A stretch of DNA of 64,000 bases from Antedon mediterranea (taxonomy: Eukaryota; Echinodermata; Crinoidea; Comatulida; Antedonidae), in the NCBI RefSeq assembly GCF_964355755.1, contig NC_092679.1, positions 10,032,932 to 10,096,931 on the forward strand. Direction: 5' to 3'. Each line of letters opens with the position of its first letter. Within the stretch, counting starts at the first letter, position 1. This document shows positions 34,208-44,303 of the stretch, piece by piece. The notes beneath the pieces were generated by a model, which made no database searches, was not told the origin of the DNA, and saw nothing but the letters and a program-made list of their open reading frames with translations. Made by a program: the position numbers and the translations under genes.

Positions 34208-35956
34208 TTAAATATTTCTATTGTTATAATATTGCTTTAATCTCTGTTTAAACAAACTTAAAGTGGGGGATTGTTTTATATAGTCTGTTAAATTGTTCCA
34301 AATATGTGTTCCTTGGTAGGAAATACATTGCTGTCCGACTTTGGTGCGTTTTAGTTGTGGACAGTAGTTTGACCTGTTTCTAGTTGAGTAATTATGGAAT
34401 GAGGCAGATGTACTAAATAAGTTATTAAATGATTCAGGTAATAGATTATGTTTATATTGATACATAAATATAGCAGTGTGTTTCGTATAAAGGTCAAAAA
34501 TATTTAATGTTTGGGTTGAAATAAAAAGTGGATGAGAAGGATGCATAAAATGAACATGACAAATATTTCTAAGTGCTTTTTTCTGGAGAATATGTATACG
34601 GTTTAAGTTTGTAGCAGAAGTAGCACCCCATACTGTGATAGCATACGTTATTCTAGGTAATATAAGTGCATTGTATACTGTTAACAAGATTTTACTTGAT
34701 AACATAGACTTCACTTTGTTTAAGACACCAATTATTCTAGAAATACTGTTTGCTACCTCATTTACATGATAATTAAACGATAAAGTTTCATCCAGAAATA
34801 AGCCTAGAAATTTAACTTCAGTAGCTTTTACTATACATTCATTTCCCATCCTCAATTCTAGTGAGGTAGTGTCAGCTGACTTATTTCTAGCCTTAAATAT
34901 AACATATTTTGATTTGTTTACATTTAGCGTTAATTTGTTAGCAATAAACCAGTCCGAAAGTATAGATAACTCCTGGTTCATTGTATCAAAAGCTTGAGTA
35001 ATATCATTGTGACTATAAAACACATTTGTGTCATCTGCATACATAATCATGTCTACATGGTTACATGCTAGACTAATATCATTAATGAATATAAGAAATA
35101 ATAATGGACCCAATATGGATCCCTGAGGAACTCCAGTGTTTACTGTCATTTTACTAGATGCAGTATTAACAATAAATGTGTATTGTAGTCTTTTTTTAAG
35201 ATAGTTTGAGAACCAGTTTAGCGGAACTCCTCTTATACCATAACATCTTAACTTATCTAATAATATATCATGATCGATTGTATCAAACGCTTTTGATAAA
35301 TCAAGGAAAACTCCTAGTGTGAACTCTTTATTCTCAATAGCGTTTGTGATTTTTTCAATCGATTGTATTAAAGCATGACTAGTTGAATGGTGTTGTCTAA
35401 ATCCATACTGTGTTTTACTCAGTACGTTATATTTTGAGAGGTAACAAATCGTTTGACCATACACAATCCTCTCAAATATTTTGGAAAAAAGGGGTAAAAT
35501 GGAAATAGGCCGATAATTATTTATATCGGAGATGTCACCATTCTTAAATACCGGGATAACTTTAGCAATTTTTATATCAGCCGGGACACAGCCCGATGAT
35601 AATGACGTATTAATAATATGCAATAAAGGTTTTAAAATAAACGGGGAAGCAGATTTTATGAGTTGGGCACTTATACCATCATGGCCAGGAGAAGTATTCT
35701 TTGTGTTTTTAATATAGTGGTTAAGTTCATGTTCAGTAACAGGCTTAAAAAACATTGAAGAGGTAAAATTTCCCTTTAAGAAAGTTCTGTGGGTGATTTC
35801 TTCATTTTGAGATTCATGCCTAAATTTATTATTTAGTTTTTCTCCAATATTAATAAAAAAAGAGTTGAATGCATCAGCTTTCTCATCATTATCAGAGAAA
35901 GTCTCAGTACCCAATTTTATTTTTGTAGGCAAATTGGTAGTCTTTTTCCTACCCAT
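34208..35956 (-). CDS. LINE ORF2b: reverse transcriptase
   Basis: 582 residues from ATG 35,956. RT fingers with FKNGDISDINNYRPIS (about 137-152), palm motif FLDLSKAFDT (217-226), GVPQGSILGP (275-284) and the catalytic YADD (306-309), followed by a thumb and a C-terminal region ending in FNNLFSTSASFHNYSTRNR and IWNNLTDYI blocks, as in CR1/Jockey-type RTs. It makes the cDNA at the nicked target. The start ATG overlaps the end of the endonuclease frame (ATGGGTAG), so the two halves of what is usually one protein are in different frames. Both duplicated copies share this. Confidence 0.95.
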   Translation of the reverse strand: MGRKKTTNLPTKIKLGTETFSDNDEKADAFNSFFINIGEKLNNKFRHESQNEEITHRTFLKGNFTSSMFFKPVTEHELNHYIKNTKNTSPGHDGISAQLIKSASPFILKPLLHIINTSLSSGCVPADIKIAKVIPVFKNGDISDINNYRPISILPLFSKIFERIVYGQTICYLSKYNVLSKTQYGFRQHHSTSHALIQSIEKITNAIENKEFTLGVFLDLSKAFDTIDHDILLDKLRCYGIRGVPLNWFSNYLKKRLQYTFIVNTASSKMTVNTGVPQGSILGPLLFLIFINDISLACNHVDMIMYADDTNVFYSHNDITQAFDTMNQELSILSDWFIANKLTLNVNKSKYVIFKARNKSADTTSLELRMGNECIVKATEVKFLGLFLDETLSFNYHVNEVANSISRIIGVLNKVKSMLSSKILLTVYNALILPRITYAITVWGATSATNLNRIHILQKKALRNICHVHFMHPSHPLFISTQTLNIFDLYTKHTAIFMYQYKHNLLPESFNNLFSTSASFHNYSTRNRSNYCPQLKRTKVGQQCISYQGTHIWNNLTDYIKQSPTLSLFKQRLKQYYNNRNI

Positions 35957-37166
35957 TTAGGATTGTCCACGTTTTTTTAATATCTTGTTTATTTCGTTCA
36001 AACTGGACCATATAATATTCTTTTTTCCGATTTCTAATAGTAGTGGTTAACTTGTTTCTAAAATGTATGTACGTACTTTTATTAGTAGTGGTGTTATTTT
36101 GTTTGTACTTTTTATATAATTTATGTTTTTGAGAGATAGCTCTGGCAATTTCAGCTGTGATCCAAGGAGATTTTAACTTGTTCGCCTTATTTCTAATTCG
36201 TTTTAAAGGGAAACAATTATCAATTGTTTTATTTAAAGTGTTTGTAAAATTTTGATAAGCAACATTCGCATTATTTGAGAATAGCACATCATTCCACTGA
36301 TTACTTTGTAATTCTTGCAAAAAATACTCCGTTTGTTGAGGAGAATATTGTCGTTTATATACAAATCGAGGATATTGCTTATTATGTTTTTCCAAAGTAT
36401 CTACACAGAATATTGGGAAGTGATCAGAAATATCAGTAATAAGTATTCCACTTTTAAGGGACGTAGTAAAAGAATCGATGTTGCAATAAATGTTATCAAT
36501 TATTGAATCACAATTATCGGATATTCTAGTAGGACTTTTTATGATTGGCTGAAATGACTGAGAAAATATTGTGTCTAAGTGTGATTGGATAGTGTTGTCG
36601 GTAGATTGTTGGAGTAAGTTTATGTTATAGTCTCCCACAAGGTAAGCTTTCTTTTTTTCTAGATTAATCATTTGCATTACACATGTTAATTCATCATCAA
36701 ACTTTTGCAAGGAACGTGAGGGTGGTCTATAAACTATACCACAAATAACATTATTTCCTGATTCTAACTCAATCTCAATAAAAATAGTCTCTGCTTCAGT
36801 CATACAAGATGACAGATCATTTCTAATAATATATGTTAGTTTGTTGGTAACATAGAACGCTACCCCACCACCTCTCTTATCTTTCCTATCATTGTGAATC
36901 AAACTGTAGCCTGGTAACTGGTATAGATTAATATTATCTTTTTCGGTTAACCAGGTTTCACTGAAGGCAATGACGGAGAAGGCATGTACAAGTGAGTCTA
37001 AATAGTTTGAGATTAAGTCAAACTTATTAACAACACTACGACAGTTTAGTCCAAATATAGAAAAGTTTGATGATAAATTAGAATGTTCAAGTGAAGAAAT
37101 TAAGTTATCTTCGTTAAAATATTCTGTGCTCACATTTACATTATCAAAAAGGTCACATTCAAACAT
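35949..37166 (-). CDS. LINE ORF2a: APE-type endonuclease
   Basis: 405 residues from ATG 37,166. Motifs of the apurinic-endonuclease-like family in order: LNCRS with N41, SETW with E70, RGGGVAFYV, YRPPS (146-150), GDYN (178-181), and SDHFP with D248 and H249. It nicks target DNA to prime reverse transcription. After the domain comes a basic linker (about 300-400) that in most LINEs runs straight into the RT. Here it ends at TAG 35,949-35,951, just inside the RT start. All catalytic residues I can check are present. Confidence 0.94.
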   Translation of the reverse strand: MFECDLFDNVNVSTEYFNEDNLISSLEHSNLSSNFSIFGLNCRSVVNKFDLISNYLDSLVHAFSVIAFSETWLTEKDNINLYQLPGYSLIHNDRKDKRGGGVAFYVTNKLTYIIRNDLSSCMTEAETIFIEIELESGNNVICGIVYRPPSRSLQKFDDELTCVMQMINLEKKKAYLVGDYNINLLQQSTDNTIQSHLDTIFSQSFQPIIKSPTRISDNCDSIIDNIYCNIDSFTTSLKSGILITDISDHFPIFCVDTLEKHNKQYPRFVYKRQYSPQQTEYFLQELQSNQWNDVLFSNNANVAYQNFTNTLNKTIDNCFPLKRIRNKANKLKSPWITAEIARAISQKHKLYKKYKQNNTTTNKSTYIHFRNKLTTTIRNRKKEYYMVQFERNKQDIKKTWTILNG

Positions 37167-38057
37167 TTAAATTAGACAGAAAAGGAAATGACAAATGAAT
37201 AAAATTGAGCAAGCTGCTTACAGCAGAGAATAGTTAACACTATATAGCCTAAGTTAACAAGTATGTACAATAAATTACAATATATACAATGTAATATGAA
37301 TTGTTTTATCATGACATACCAACAACAACTAAACGACAGGCAGTGAAACAATAATGATGATCATGGACGCCAATTAAGTATTTGGTTAACTTAAAAGATT
37401 TTGATCAATCTAACTCACCGATGTCCAGAATGTATTATTATGGCAAGTTATCGTTACTCACTGGTAAGTCAAACATCGCCGGTAAACAGCTACGTTGAAA
37501 CGGTCTAGAACATGATGTCTCAATAACGGCGCTCACTTATTAATCACATCAGCCACTTAATGTTGTTATAATTTGTCATTATACATCACTAGTAAAGTAC
37601 GGATAGTATAACTTAAATACATTTAGTTGTGTTGTGTTTCATTAAAACGATGTGTTTAACGTTTACGAGTTTGATCAACCCAGTAACTCATCGATGAATT
37701 ACCGGTAAACAACTACGTTGAAACTTACATCGTCAACAGCCACTTAATTGTTGTTGGTATTTCTCATTATGTAACACTATCGTCGCACACCTGCCGTGGG
37801 TCACATGAATTAAAGTTTGAATGGACAGAGATATCCAGAACATAACACTAACAGCCAGGTGCGCGACATAAACAAACAAACTTCGTTTATTTACAATTTA
37901 TAACGGTAGAAATACTACTACAATCACATAATTAGTCTACGTTCTACAAGACAATGATAGACTCTGCGGTAATGTAGGTATGAAATATAATTCATAAACA
38001 ATAATTAATTGTGTTCAATTGAACATTAATTAATTTGGCTTAATGACTTAATTATAG
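37167..38057 (-). other. LINE inter-ORF spacer with diverged internal repeat
   Basis: 891 bp without a convincing frame between ORF1 and ORF2a, which is long for a LINE. It contains two diverged copies of a module of about 130-150 bp, offset about 223 bp: GGTAAACAGCTACGTTGAAA at 37,481 and GGTAAACAACTACGTTGAAA at 37,704, followed in both by CAGCCACTTAAT. It could hold an internal promoter or ribosome entry site, or be the 5' untranslated region of a separate ORF2 transcript. None of this is shown by the sequence alone. Confidence 0.6.
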
Positions 38058-38879
38058 TTATTTTAGTGGCTTGTATGGCTTACCGTCGATAAACAGTTGT
38101 CCATTTCTGAATACGGGCTTACGTTTTTCGGCATATGCCTGCGCCATAATTGTAGATAATTCTCTCTTTTTCTTCATGTCCGCGTCAGGTAAATCTTCAG
38201 TAATAAATACGTTTTGTGATTTACTTTTTAATTTTACTTTTCCTAGTTTTAGGACTTGGTTTCTTTGTGGACGGTACAGAAATTTAGCTATTATATGCCT
38301 CGGTTTGTTATCTAAACGGCGTTTCCCGGTGCGATGGCAATTTTCAATTTCGATGTCCTCGAGTCCGAGTTCTTCGCGTAGTACTTTTTGCAATAAATCC
38401 TGGGTGTTTTCTGTAGCATTTTCTATAACTCCTCCAAACCTTAGATTAAAACTCCTACTGTATCTTTCTTGTTTTAGGATTGAATTTTCCATGTCCGCCA
38501 TTTTATCCTGATAAGCCGCCATTTTGTTTTCATACTCCTCCATTTTCTTGATTTCATTTCCAATTTTTTTTATTTCTTCCTTCGTTTTGTTAGTTGAATC
38601 ATGCGCATATTCCACACTTTTTTCTAGATCTTTGACAGTTGTTTCCAGTTTGGTAAGCCTTTTGTTGTAGTTTTTTTGATTTTCTAGGACTTTATCTAGT
38701 TTACCATTAAGTTGTTCTGATAGCCTACCTAGTTGATCGGCGAGCGTTTGAGTTTCCCCCTGTCGATCGCCGGAGGCTTCGATTGGATCATCTGCTTCTA
38801 GACTTTCGGAGGGTCTAGCTTTTCTTGTTAAGTCAATTGATTTAGTATTTGCCCTAGTAGGCCTATTAGTCGCCATCAT
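38058..38879 (-). CDS. LINE ORF1: coiled-coil, RRM-like nucleic-acid-binding protein
   Basis: 273 residues from ATG 38,879. A Ser/Thr/Arg-rich start, then a long charged coiled coil (about 43-137), then a region like the RRM of L1-type ORF1 proteins beginning RYSRSFNLRFGG (139-150) and continuing with CHRTGKR and HIIAKFLYRPQRNQVL (195-210), then a basic C-terminal domain ending GKPYKPLK. By analogy with L1 ORF1p it would form trimers and bind the element RNA as a chaperone. This is an L1-like ORF1 joined to a CR1/Jockey-like ORF2, a mix also known in other invertebrate LINEs. No frame break is seen. Confidence 0.85.
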   Translation of the reverse strand: MMATNRPTRANTKSIDLTRKARPSESLEADDPIEASGDRQGETQTLADQLGRLSEQLNGKLDKVLENQKNYNKRLTKLETTVKDLEKSVEYAHDSTNKTKEEIKKIGNEIKKMEEYENKMAAYQDKMADMENSILKQERYSRSFNLRFGGVIENATENTQDLLQKVLREELGLEDIEIENCHRTGKRRLDNKPRHIIAKFLYRPQRNQVLKLGKVKLKSKSQNVFITEDLPDADMKKKRELSTIMAQAYAEKRKPVFRNGQLFIDGKPYKPLK

Positions 38880-39012
38880 GCAGTCTTCTTTTAGTTAGTG
38901 TATACAACTTTTAAAAATAGTAGAGTTTGTTGGCTATATATTACCTTTAGTCTGAATTTAAGATCTTTTTCCCTGCGTGTAAAAGTTAGGTGTTGTTTCT
39001 ACTCGCGCATGC
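38880..39012 (-). promoter_or_regulatory. LINE 5' untranslated region
   Basis: About 130 bp upstream of ORF1, up to the satellite junction at 39,013. An internal promoter is expected here for a full-length LINE, but no motif is decisive. Confidence 0.45.
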
Positions 39013-42000
39013 TTTCGATAAAACTTTTCACTAAAAAACATCAAAGAGCACAAAATAGCTTAATATCGTATTTAGAAACGTTTTAGACCATTTTGAGCAT
39101 TTCGACAAAAATTTTGCACACAAAACATCAAAGTGTACAGAATAGCTTCAAATGGCATTTGGAGACGCTTTAGACCATTTTGTGATTTTCGAAAAGACTT
39201 GTTAACATAAAAACACCAAAGTGCTTAGAATAGTTTCAAATCGCATTTGAAAACGTTTTAGACCATTTTGAGCATTTCGAAAAAACTTGTTAACATAAAA
39301 ACACCAATGTGCTAAGAATAGCTTCAAATCGCATTTGGAGACATTTTAGACCATTTTGTGATTTTCGAAAAAACTTGTTAAGAAAAACACCAATATGCTA
39401 AGAATAGCTTCAAATCGCATTTGGAGACGTTTTAGACCATTTTGTGATTTTCGAAAAAACTTGGTTCCACAAAAACATCTAAGTGCTTAAAATCACATTA
39501 GAAACCGTTTTAGACCATTTTGTGATTTTCGACAAAACTTGTTAACATAAAAACACCAATGTGCTAAGAATAGCTTCAAATCGCATTTGGAGACATTTTA
39601 GACCATTTTGTGATTTTCGAAAAAACTTGTTACCATAAAAACACCAAAGTGCTTAGAATAGCTTCAAATCGCATTTGGAGACGTTTTAGACCATTTTGTG
39701 ATTTTTGAAAAAACTTGTTACCATAAAAACACCAAAGTGCTTAGAAAAGCTTCAAATCGCATTTGGAGACGTTTTAGACCATTTTGTGATTTTCGAAAAA
39801 ACTTGCTAACATAAAAACACCAAAGTGCTTAGAATAGCTTCAAATCGCATTTGGAGACATTTTAGACCATTTTGTGATTTTCGAAAAAACTTGTTAACAT
39901 AAAAACACAAAAGTGCTTAGAATAGCTTCAAATCGCATTTGTAGACGTTTTAGACCATTTTGTGATTTTCGAAAAAACGTGTTAACATAAAAACTTCAAA
40001 GTGTACAGAATAGCTTCAAATCGTATTTGGAGACGTTTTAGACAATTTTGTGATTTTCAAAAAAACTTGGTTCCACAAAAAAATCAAAGTGCTTAAAATC
40101 ACATTAGAAACCGTTTTAGACCATTTTGAGCATTTCGATCAAACTTTTCACAAAAAAAACATCAAAGAGCACAAAATAGCTTAATATCGTATTTGAAAAC
40201 GTTTTAGACCATTTTGAGCATTTCGAAAAAACTTGTTAACATAAAAACACCAATGTGCTAAGAATAGCTTCAAATCGCATTTGTTGACGTTTTAGACCAT
40301 GTTGTGATTTTCGAAAAAACTTGTTACCATAAAAACACCAAAGTGCTTAGAATAGCTTCAAATCGCATTTGGAGACGTTTTAGACCATTTTGTGATTTTT
40401 GAAAAAACTTTGTTCCACAAAAACATCAAAGTGCTTAAAATCACATTAGAAACCGTTTTAGACCATTTTGAGCATTTCGATAAAACTTTTCACTAAAAAA
40501 CATCAAAGAGCACAAAATAGCTTAATATCGTATTTAGAAACGTTTTAGACCATTTTGAGCATTTCGACAAAAATTTTGCACACAAAACATCAAAGTGTAC
40601 AGAATAGCTTCAAATGGCATTTGGAGACGCTTTAGACCATTTTGTGATTTTCGAAAAGACTTGTTAACATAAAAACACCAAAGTGCTTAGAATAGCTTCA
40701 AATCGCATTTGGAGACATTTTAGACCATTTTGTGATTTTCGAAAAAACTTGTTAACATAAAAACACAAAAGTGCTTAGAATAGCTTCAAATCGCATTTGT
40801 AGACGTTTTAGACCATTTTGTGATTTTCGAAAAAACGTGTTAACATAAAAACTTCAAAGTGTACAGAATAGCTTCAAATCGTATTTGGAGACGTTTTAGA
40901 CAATTTTGTGATTTTCAAAAAAACTTGGTTCCACAAAAAAATCAAAGTGCTTAAAATCACATTAGAAACCGTTTTAGACCATTTTGAGCATTTCGATCAA
41001 ACTTTTCACAAAAAAAACATCAAAGAGCACAAAATAGCTTAATATCGTATTTGAAAACGTTTTAGACCATTTTGAGCATTTCGAAAAAACTTGTTAACAT
41101 AAAAACACCAATGTGCTAAGAATAGCTTCAAATCGCATTTGGAGACGTTTTAGACCATGTTGTGATTTTCGAAAAAACTTGTTACCATAAAAACACCAAA
41201 GTGCTTAGAATAGCTTCAAATCGCATTTGGAGACGTTTTAGACCATTTTGTGATTTTTGAAAAAACTTTGTTCCACAAAAACATCAAAGTGCTTAAAATC
41301 ACATTAGAAACCGTTTTAGACCATTTTGAGCATTTCGATAAAACTTTTCACTAAAAAACATCAAAGAGCACAAAATAGCTTAATATCGTATTTAGAAACG
41401 TTTTAGACCATTTTGAGCATTTCGACAAAAATTTTGCACACAAAACATCAAAGTGTACAGAATAGCTTCAAATGGCATTTGGAGACGCTTTAGACCATTT
41501 TGTGATTTTCGAAAAGACTTGTTAACATAAAAACACCAAAGTGCTTAGAATAGTTTCAAATCGCATTTGAAAACGTTTTAGACCATTTTGAGCATTTCGA
41601 AAAAACTTGTTAACATAAAAACACCAATGTGCTAAGAATAGCTTCAAATCGCATTTGGAGACATTTTAGACCATTTTGTGATTTTCGAAAAAACTTGTTA
41701 AGAAAAACACCAATATGCTAAGAATAGCTTCAAATCGCATTTGGAGACGTTTTAGACCATTTTGTGATTTTCGAAAAAACTTGGTTCCACAAAAACATCT
41801 AAGTGCTTAAAATCACATTAGAAACCGTTTTAGACCATTTTGTGATTTTCGACAAAACTTGTTAACATAAAAACACCAATGTGCTAAGAATAGCTTCAAA
41901 TTGCATTTGGAGACATTTTAGACCATTTTGTGATTTTCGAAAAAACTTGTTACCATAAAAACACCAAAGTGCTTAGAATAGCTTCAAATCGCATTTGGAG

Positions 42001-42572
42001 ACGTTTTAGACCATTTTGTGATTTTTGAAAAAACTTGTTACCATAAAAACACCAAAGTGCTTAGAAAAGCTTCAAATCGCATTTGGAGACGTTTTAGACC
42101 ATTTTGTGATTTTCGAAAAAACTTGCTAACATAAAAACACCAAAGTGCTTAGAATAGCTTCAAATCGCATTTGGAGACTTTTTAGACCCTTTTGTGATTT
42201 TCGAAAAAACTTGGTTACACAAAAGCACCAAAGTGCTTAAAATAGCTTCAAATCGCATTTGGAGACATTTTACCCCATTTTGTGATTTTCTAAAAAAGTT
42301 GTTAACATAAAAACATCGAAGTGCTTAGAATAGCTTCAAATCGCATTTGGAGACATTTTAGACCATTTTGTGATTTTCGAAAAAACTTGTTAACATAAAA
42401 ACACCAAAGTGCTTAGAATAGCTTCAAATCGCATTTGGAGACGTTTTAGACCATTTTCTGATTTTCGAAAAAACTTGTTACCATAAAAACACCAAAGTGC
42501 TTAGAATAGCTTCAAATCGCATTTGGAGACGTTTTAGACCATTTTGTGATTTTCTAAAAAAGTTGTTAACAT
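39013..42572 (+). repeat. 88-bp satellite 2, block 6, with 858- and 2,320-bp duplications
   Basis: Monomers A, B and C. Segment 39,013-about 39,830 recurs at about 41,333-42,150 (offset 2,320; marker TTAAGAAAAACACCAATATG at 39,379 and 41,699). Segment about 39,830-40,480 recurs with offset 858 (marker CGTGTTAACATAAAAACTTC at 39,978 and 40,836). The same marker run also occurs in both units of the 3.6-kb duplication (about 29,910 and 33,506), so the higher-order unit is shared between blocks. Confidence 0.94.
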
Positions 42573-42761
42573 AATAATAATAATAATAACAACTTTATTT
42601 AAAAACGGATGCAACACTTGAATCACCTTATTGGTGTTTTTCACAAGGCCGTTACTTACTACAAAACTATTTATACTATTACACTAGTTATCATTTACAG
42701 TACAAAAACAACAACAACAACAAAAAGATTTCATGAAAAAATATAGAGTTTCAAGTATATT

Positions 42762-44303
42762 TTATCTTTGGTCATTTATCATTTTTTTAAATATATGTAT
42801 ATTAGGAGCTGTAATTGCATTTGAGTTTATAGCATTTAAACTATTCCATAGCTTTGCGCCAGAATACGAGAAACTTTTCTTTTTATACTCGGTGTTTGCC
42901 TTATGTAAACTTAGAATATCTTTTGATCTAGTATTATATGTTTGTTTGCGTTCATAGAATCTGTTTCTTAAGTAGGATGGTGTCAAGTTATTCATTATTT
43001 TATACATTGTGACTGCTTCGTTGTAATATTGTTTTTCTTCTAAATTAGGCCAATTTAAATCTTTGAGCGCCTTTGAGCTAGAGTCACACTCTAATTATTT
43101 TAGCCGCTCTATTTAGGAGTACTTGGAGTTTATATTTGAGGGTTTGGTTACAACGACCCCATACTACAGTAGTCAAAATGGTGGGCTATGATAGATTTGT
43201 ACATTAATGATTGAATATTTTGAGGGAAAATATTGCTGCATTTTTTTAGATAGTACAGACCTGATATTACTTTATTTTTCACCTGATCTATTTGTTTATG
43301 CCATTTTAAATTTTCATCGATAATGACACCTAAATGTTTACAGTTATTTACTTTTTCAAGTTTTGTACCGTCTATATTAATATTAATATCCATGTTAATC
43401 AATTTATTTAATTTTTGATGTGTTCCTAAAATCATATATTCAGTCTTTTTAGTGTTTAGACTTAATTTGTTACTTGCTAACCATAGTTGTACATGTTTTA
43501 GATCAGTATTTACTTTGCTTATTATATCGTGTATGTCTTTAGATGCATAATATAACGCAGTGTCATCTGCGTACATGCTTACATTTACATGAGAAACTGA
43601 GTTAGGTAGATCATTAATATACATGATAAATAGAAGGGGCCCTAATATTGATCCCTGAGGGATTCCACAAACACTATTAGACTTTACCGAATCAACATTG
43701 TTAATATTAGTAATATGTGTACGATTTGTTAAATAATTTTCAAACCATTTGATAACATGATTATCAAAATTAAAATTCTGTAGTTTTTTTTATTAGTATC
43801 TGGTGATTAACAGTGTCGAAAGCTTTTTTGAGATCAAGCATTATTAGTCCTATGTATTTACCATTTTCAATACTGTCAATCCAATCTTCAGTTATATTTA
43901 TTAATGCCGATGATGTCGAGTAATTTGGCCTAAATCCAGATTGTTGATTGTATAATTTAGGGTTGATTTGTGGATAGAGTTGGTCAAAGACAGCGTGTTC
44001 AATAATTTTCGATAAAATTGGTAGTACAGAAATTGGCCTGTAGTTAGATGGTTCACTTCGGTCGCCATTTTTAAAAATTGGGCATATTCGTGCATTTTTC
44101 CATTTACTTGGGAAGTCGCAGGTTCTTAGAGATAAATTAATTAAAAATGTAATGGGTTGTACAATTGAGTTGATTGCTAATTTTATTAGTTTAGCAGGAA
44201 TTTCATCAGTTCCTGTAGCCTTTTTGTCAGATAATGATAAAATTTGTTTATATACATATTCCTCGTCAACAAGTGTGAAAATTTTCACCTTGATTTGGGT
44301 ATT
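42762..44303 (-). pseudogene. LINE RT, frameshifted
   Basis: RT of the second LINE in pieces. From 44,303 the frame holds the DEEYVYKQILSLSDKKATG start, FKNGDRSEPSNYRPIS, GFRPNYSTS and DLKKAFDTVNHQ, and breaks in a T-run at about 43,775. It resumes with GIPQGSILGPLLF and the catalytic YADD in the frame of 43,148-43,624, is lost again near 43,140, and its C-terminal block (NLTPSYLRNRF, SFSYSGAKLWNSL) is open at 42,762-43,007. The YADD is intact but at least two frame breaks make it non-functional. 42,573-42,761 is the 3' untranslated region. Confidence 0.88.

Larger units (their letters stand above)
29516..36706. repeat. 3,596-bp tandem segmental duplication
   Basis: Unit 1 (29,516-33,111) and unit 2 (33,112-36,706) each hold about 0.9 kb of satellite 2 followed by the 3' 2.7 kb of a LINE. 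All markers are offset by exactly 3,596 bp. I find only about three base differences in the LINE part (for example Asp/Ala in the endonuclease; Leu/Phe and Gly/Asp in the RT). At the internal junction LINE sequence ends in a T run and joins GCTTCAAATCGC satellite, with a two-base GC overlap and one extra T. This is a duplication of DNA, not a second retrotransposition. Confidence 0.92.
34008..39012 (-). mobile_element. LINE copy 2 (CR1/Jockey type), apparently full length
   Basis: About 5.0 kb on the minus strand, with ORF1, a long inter-ORF spacer, an endonuclease frame and an RT frame. The 3' end has short repeats of ATGAATTGA type instead of poly(A), as is common in CR1-like elements. It is inserted in a type B/C monomer: TTTC at 34,004-34,007 and 39,013-39,016 is the only shared flank, so the target duplication is at most about 4 bp. 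The endonuclease is APE type and the RT is LINE type; superfamily is by motif style only. Confidence 0.92.
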
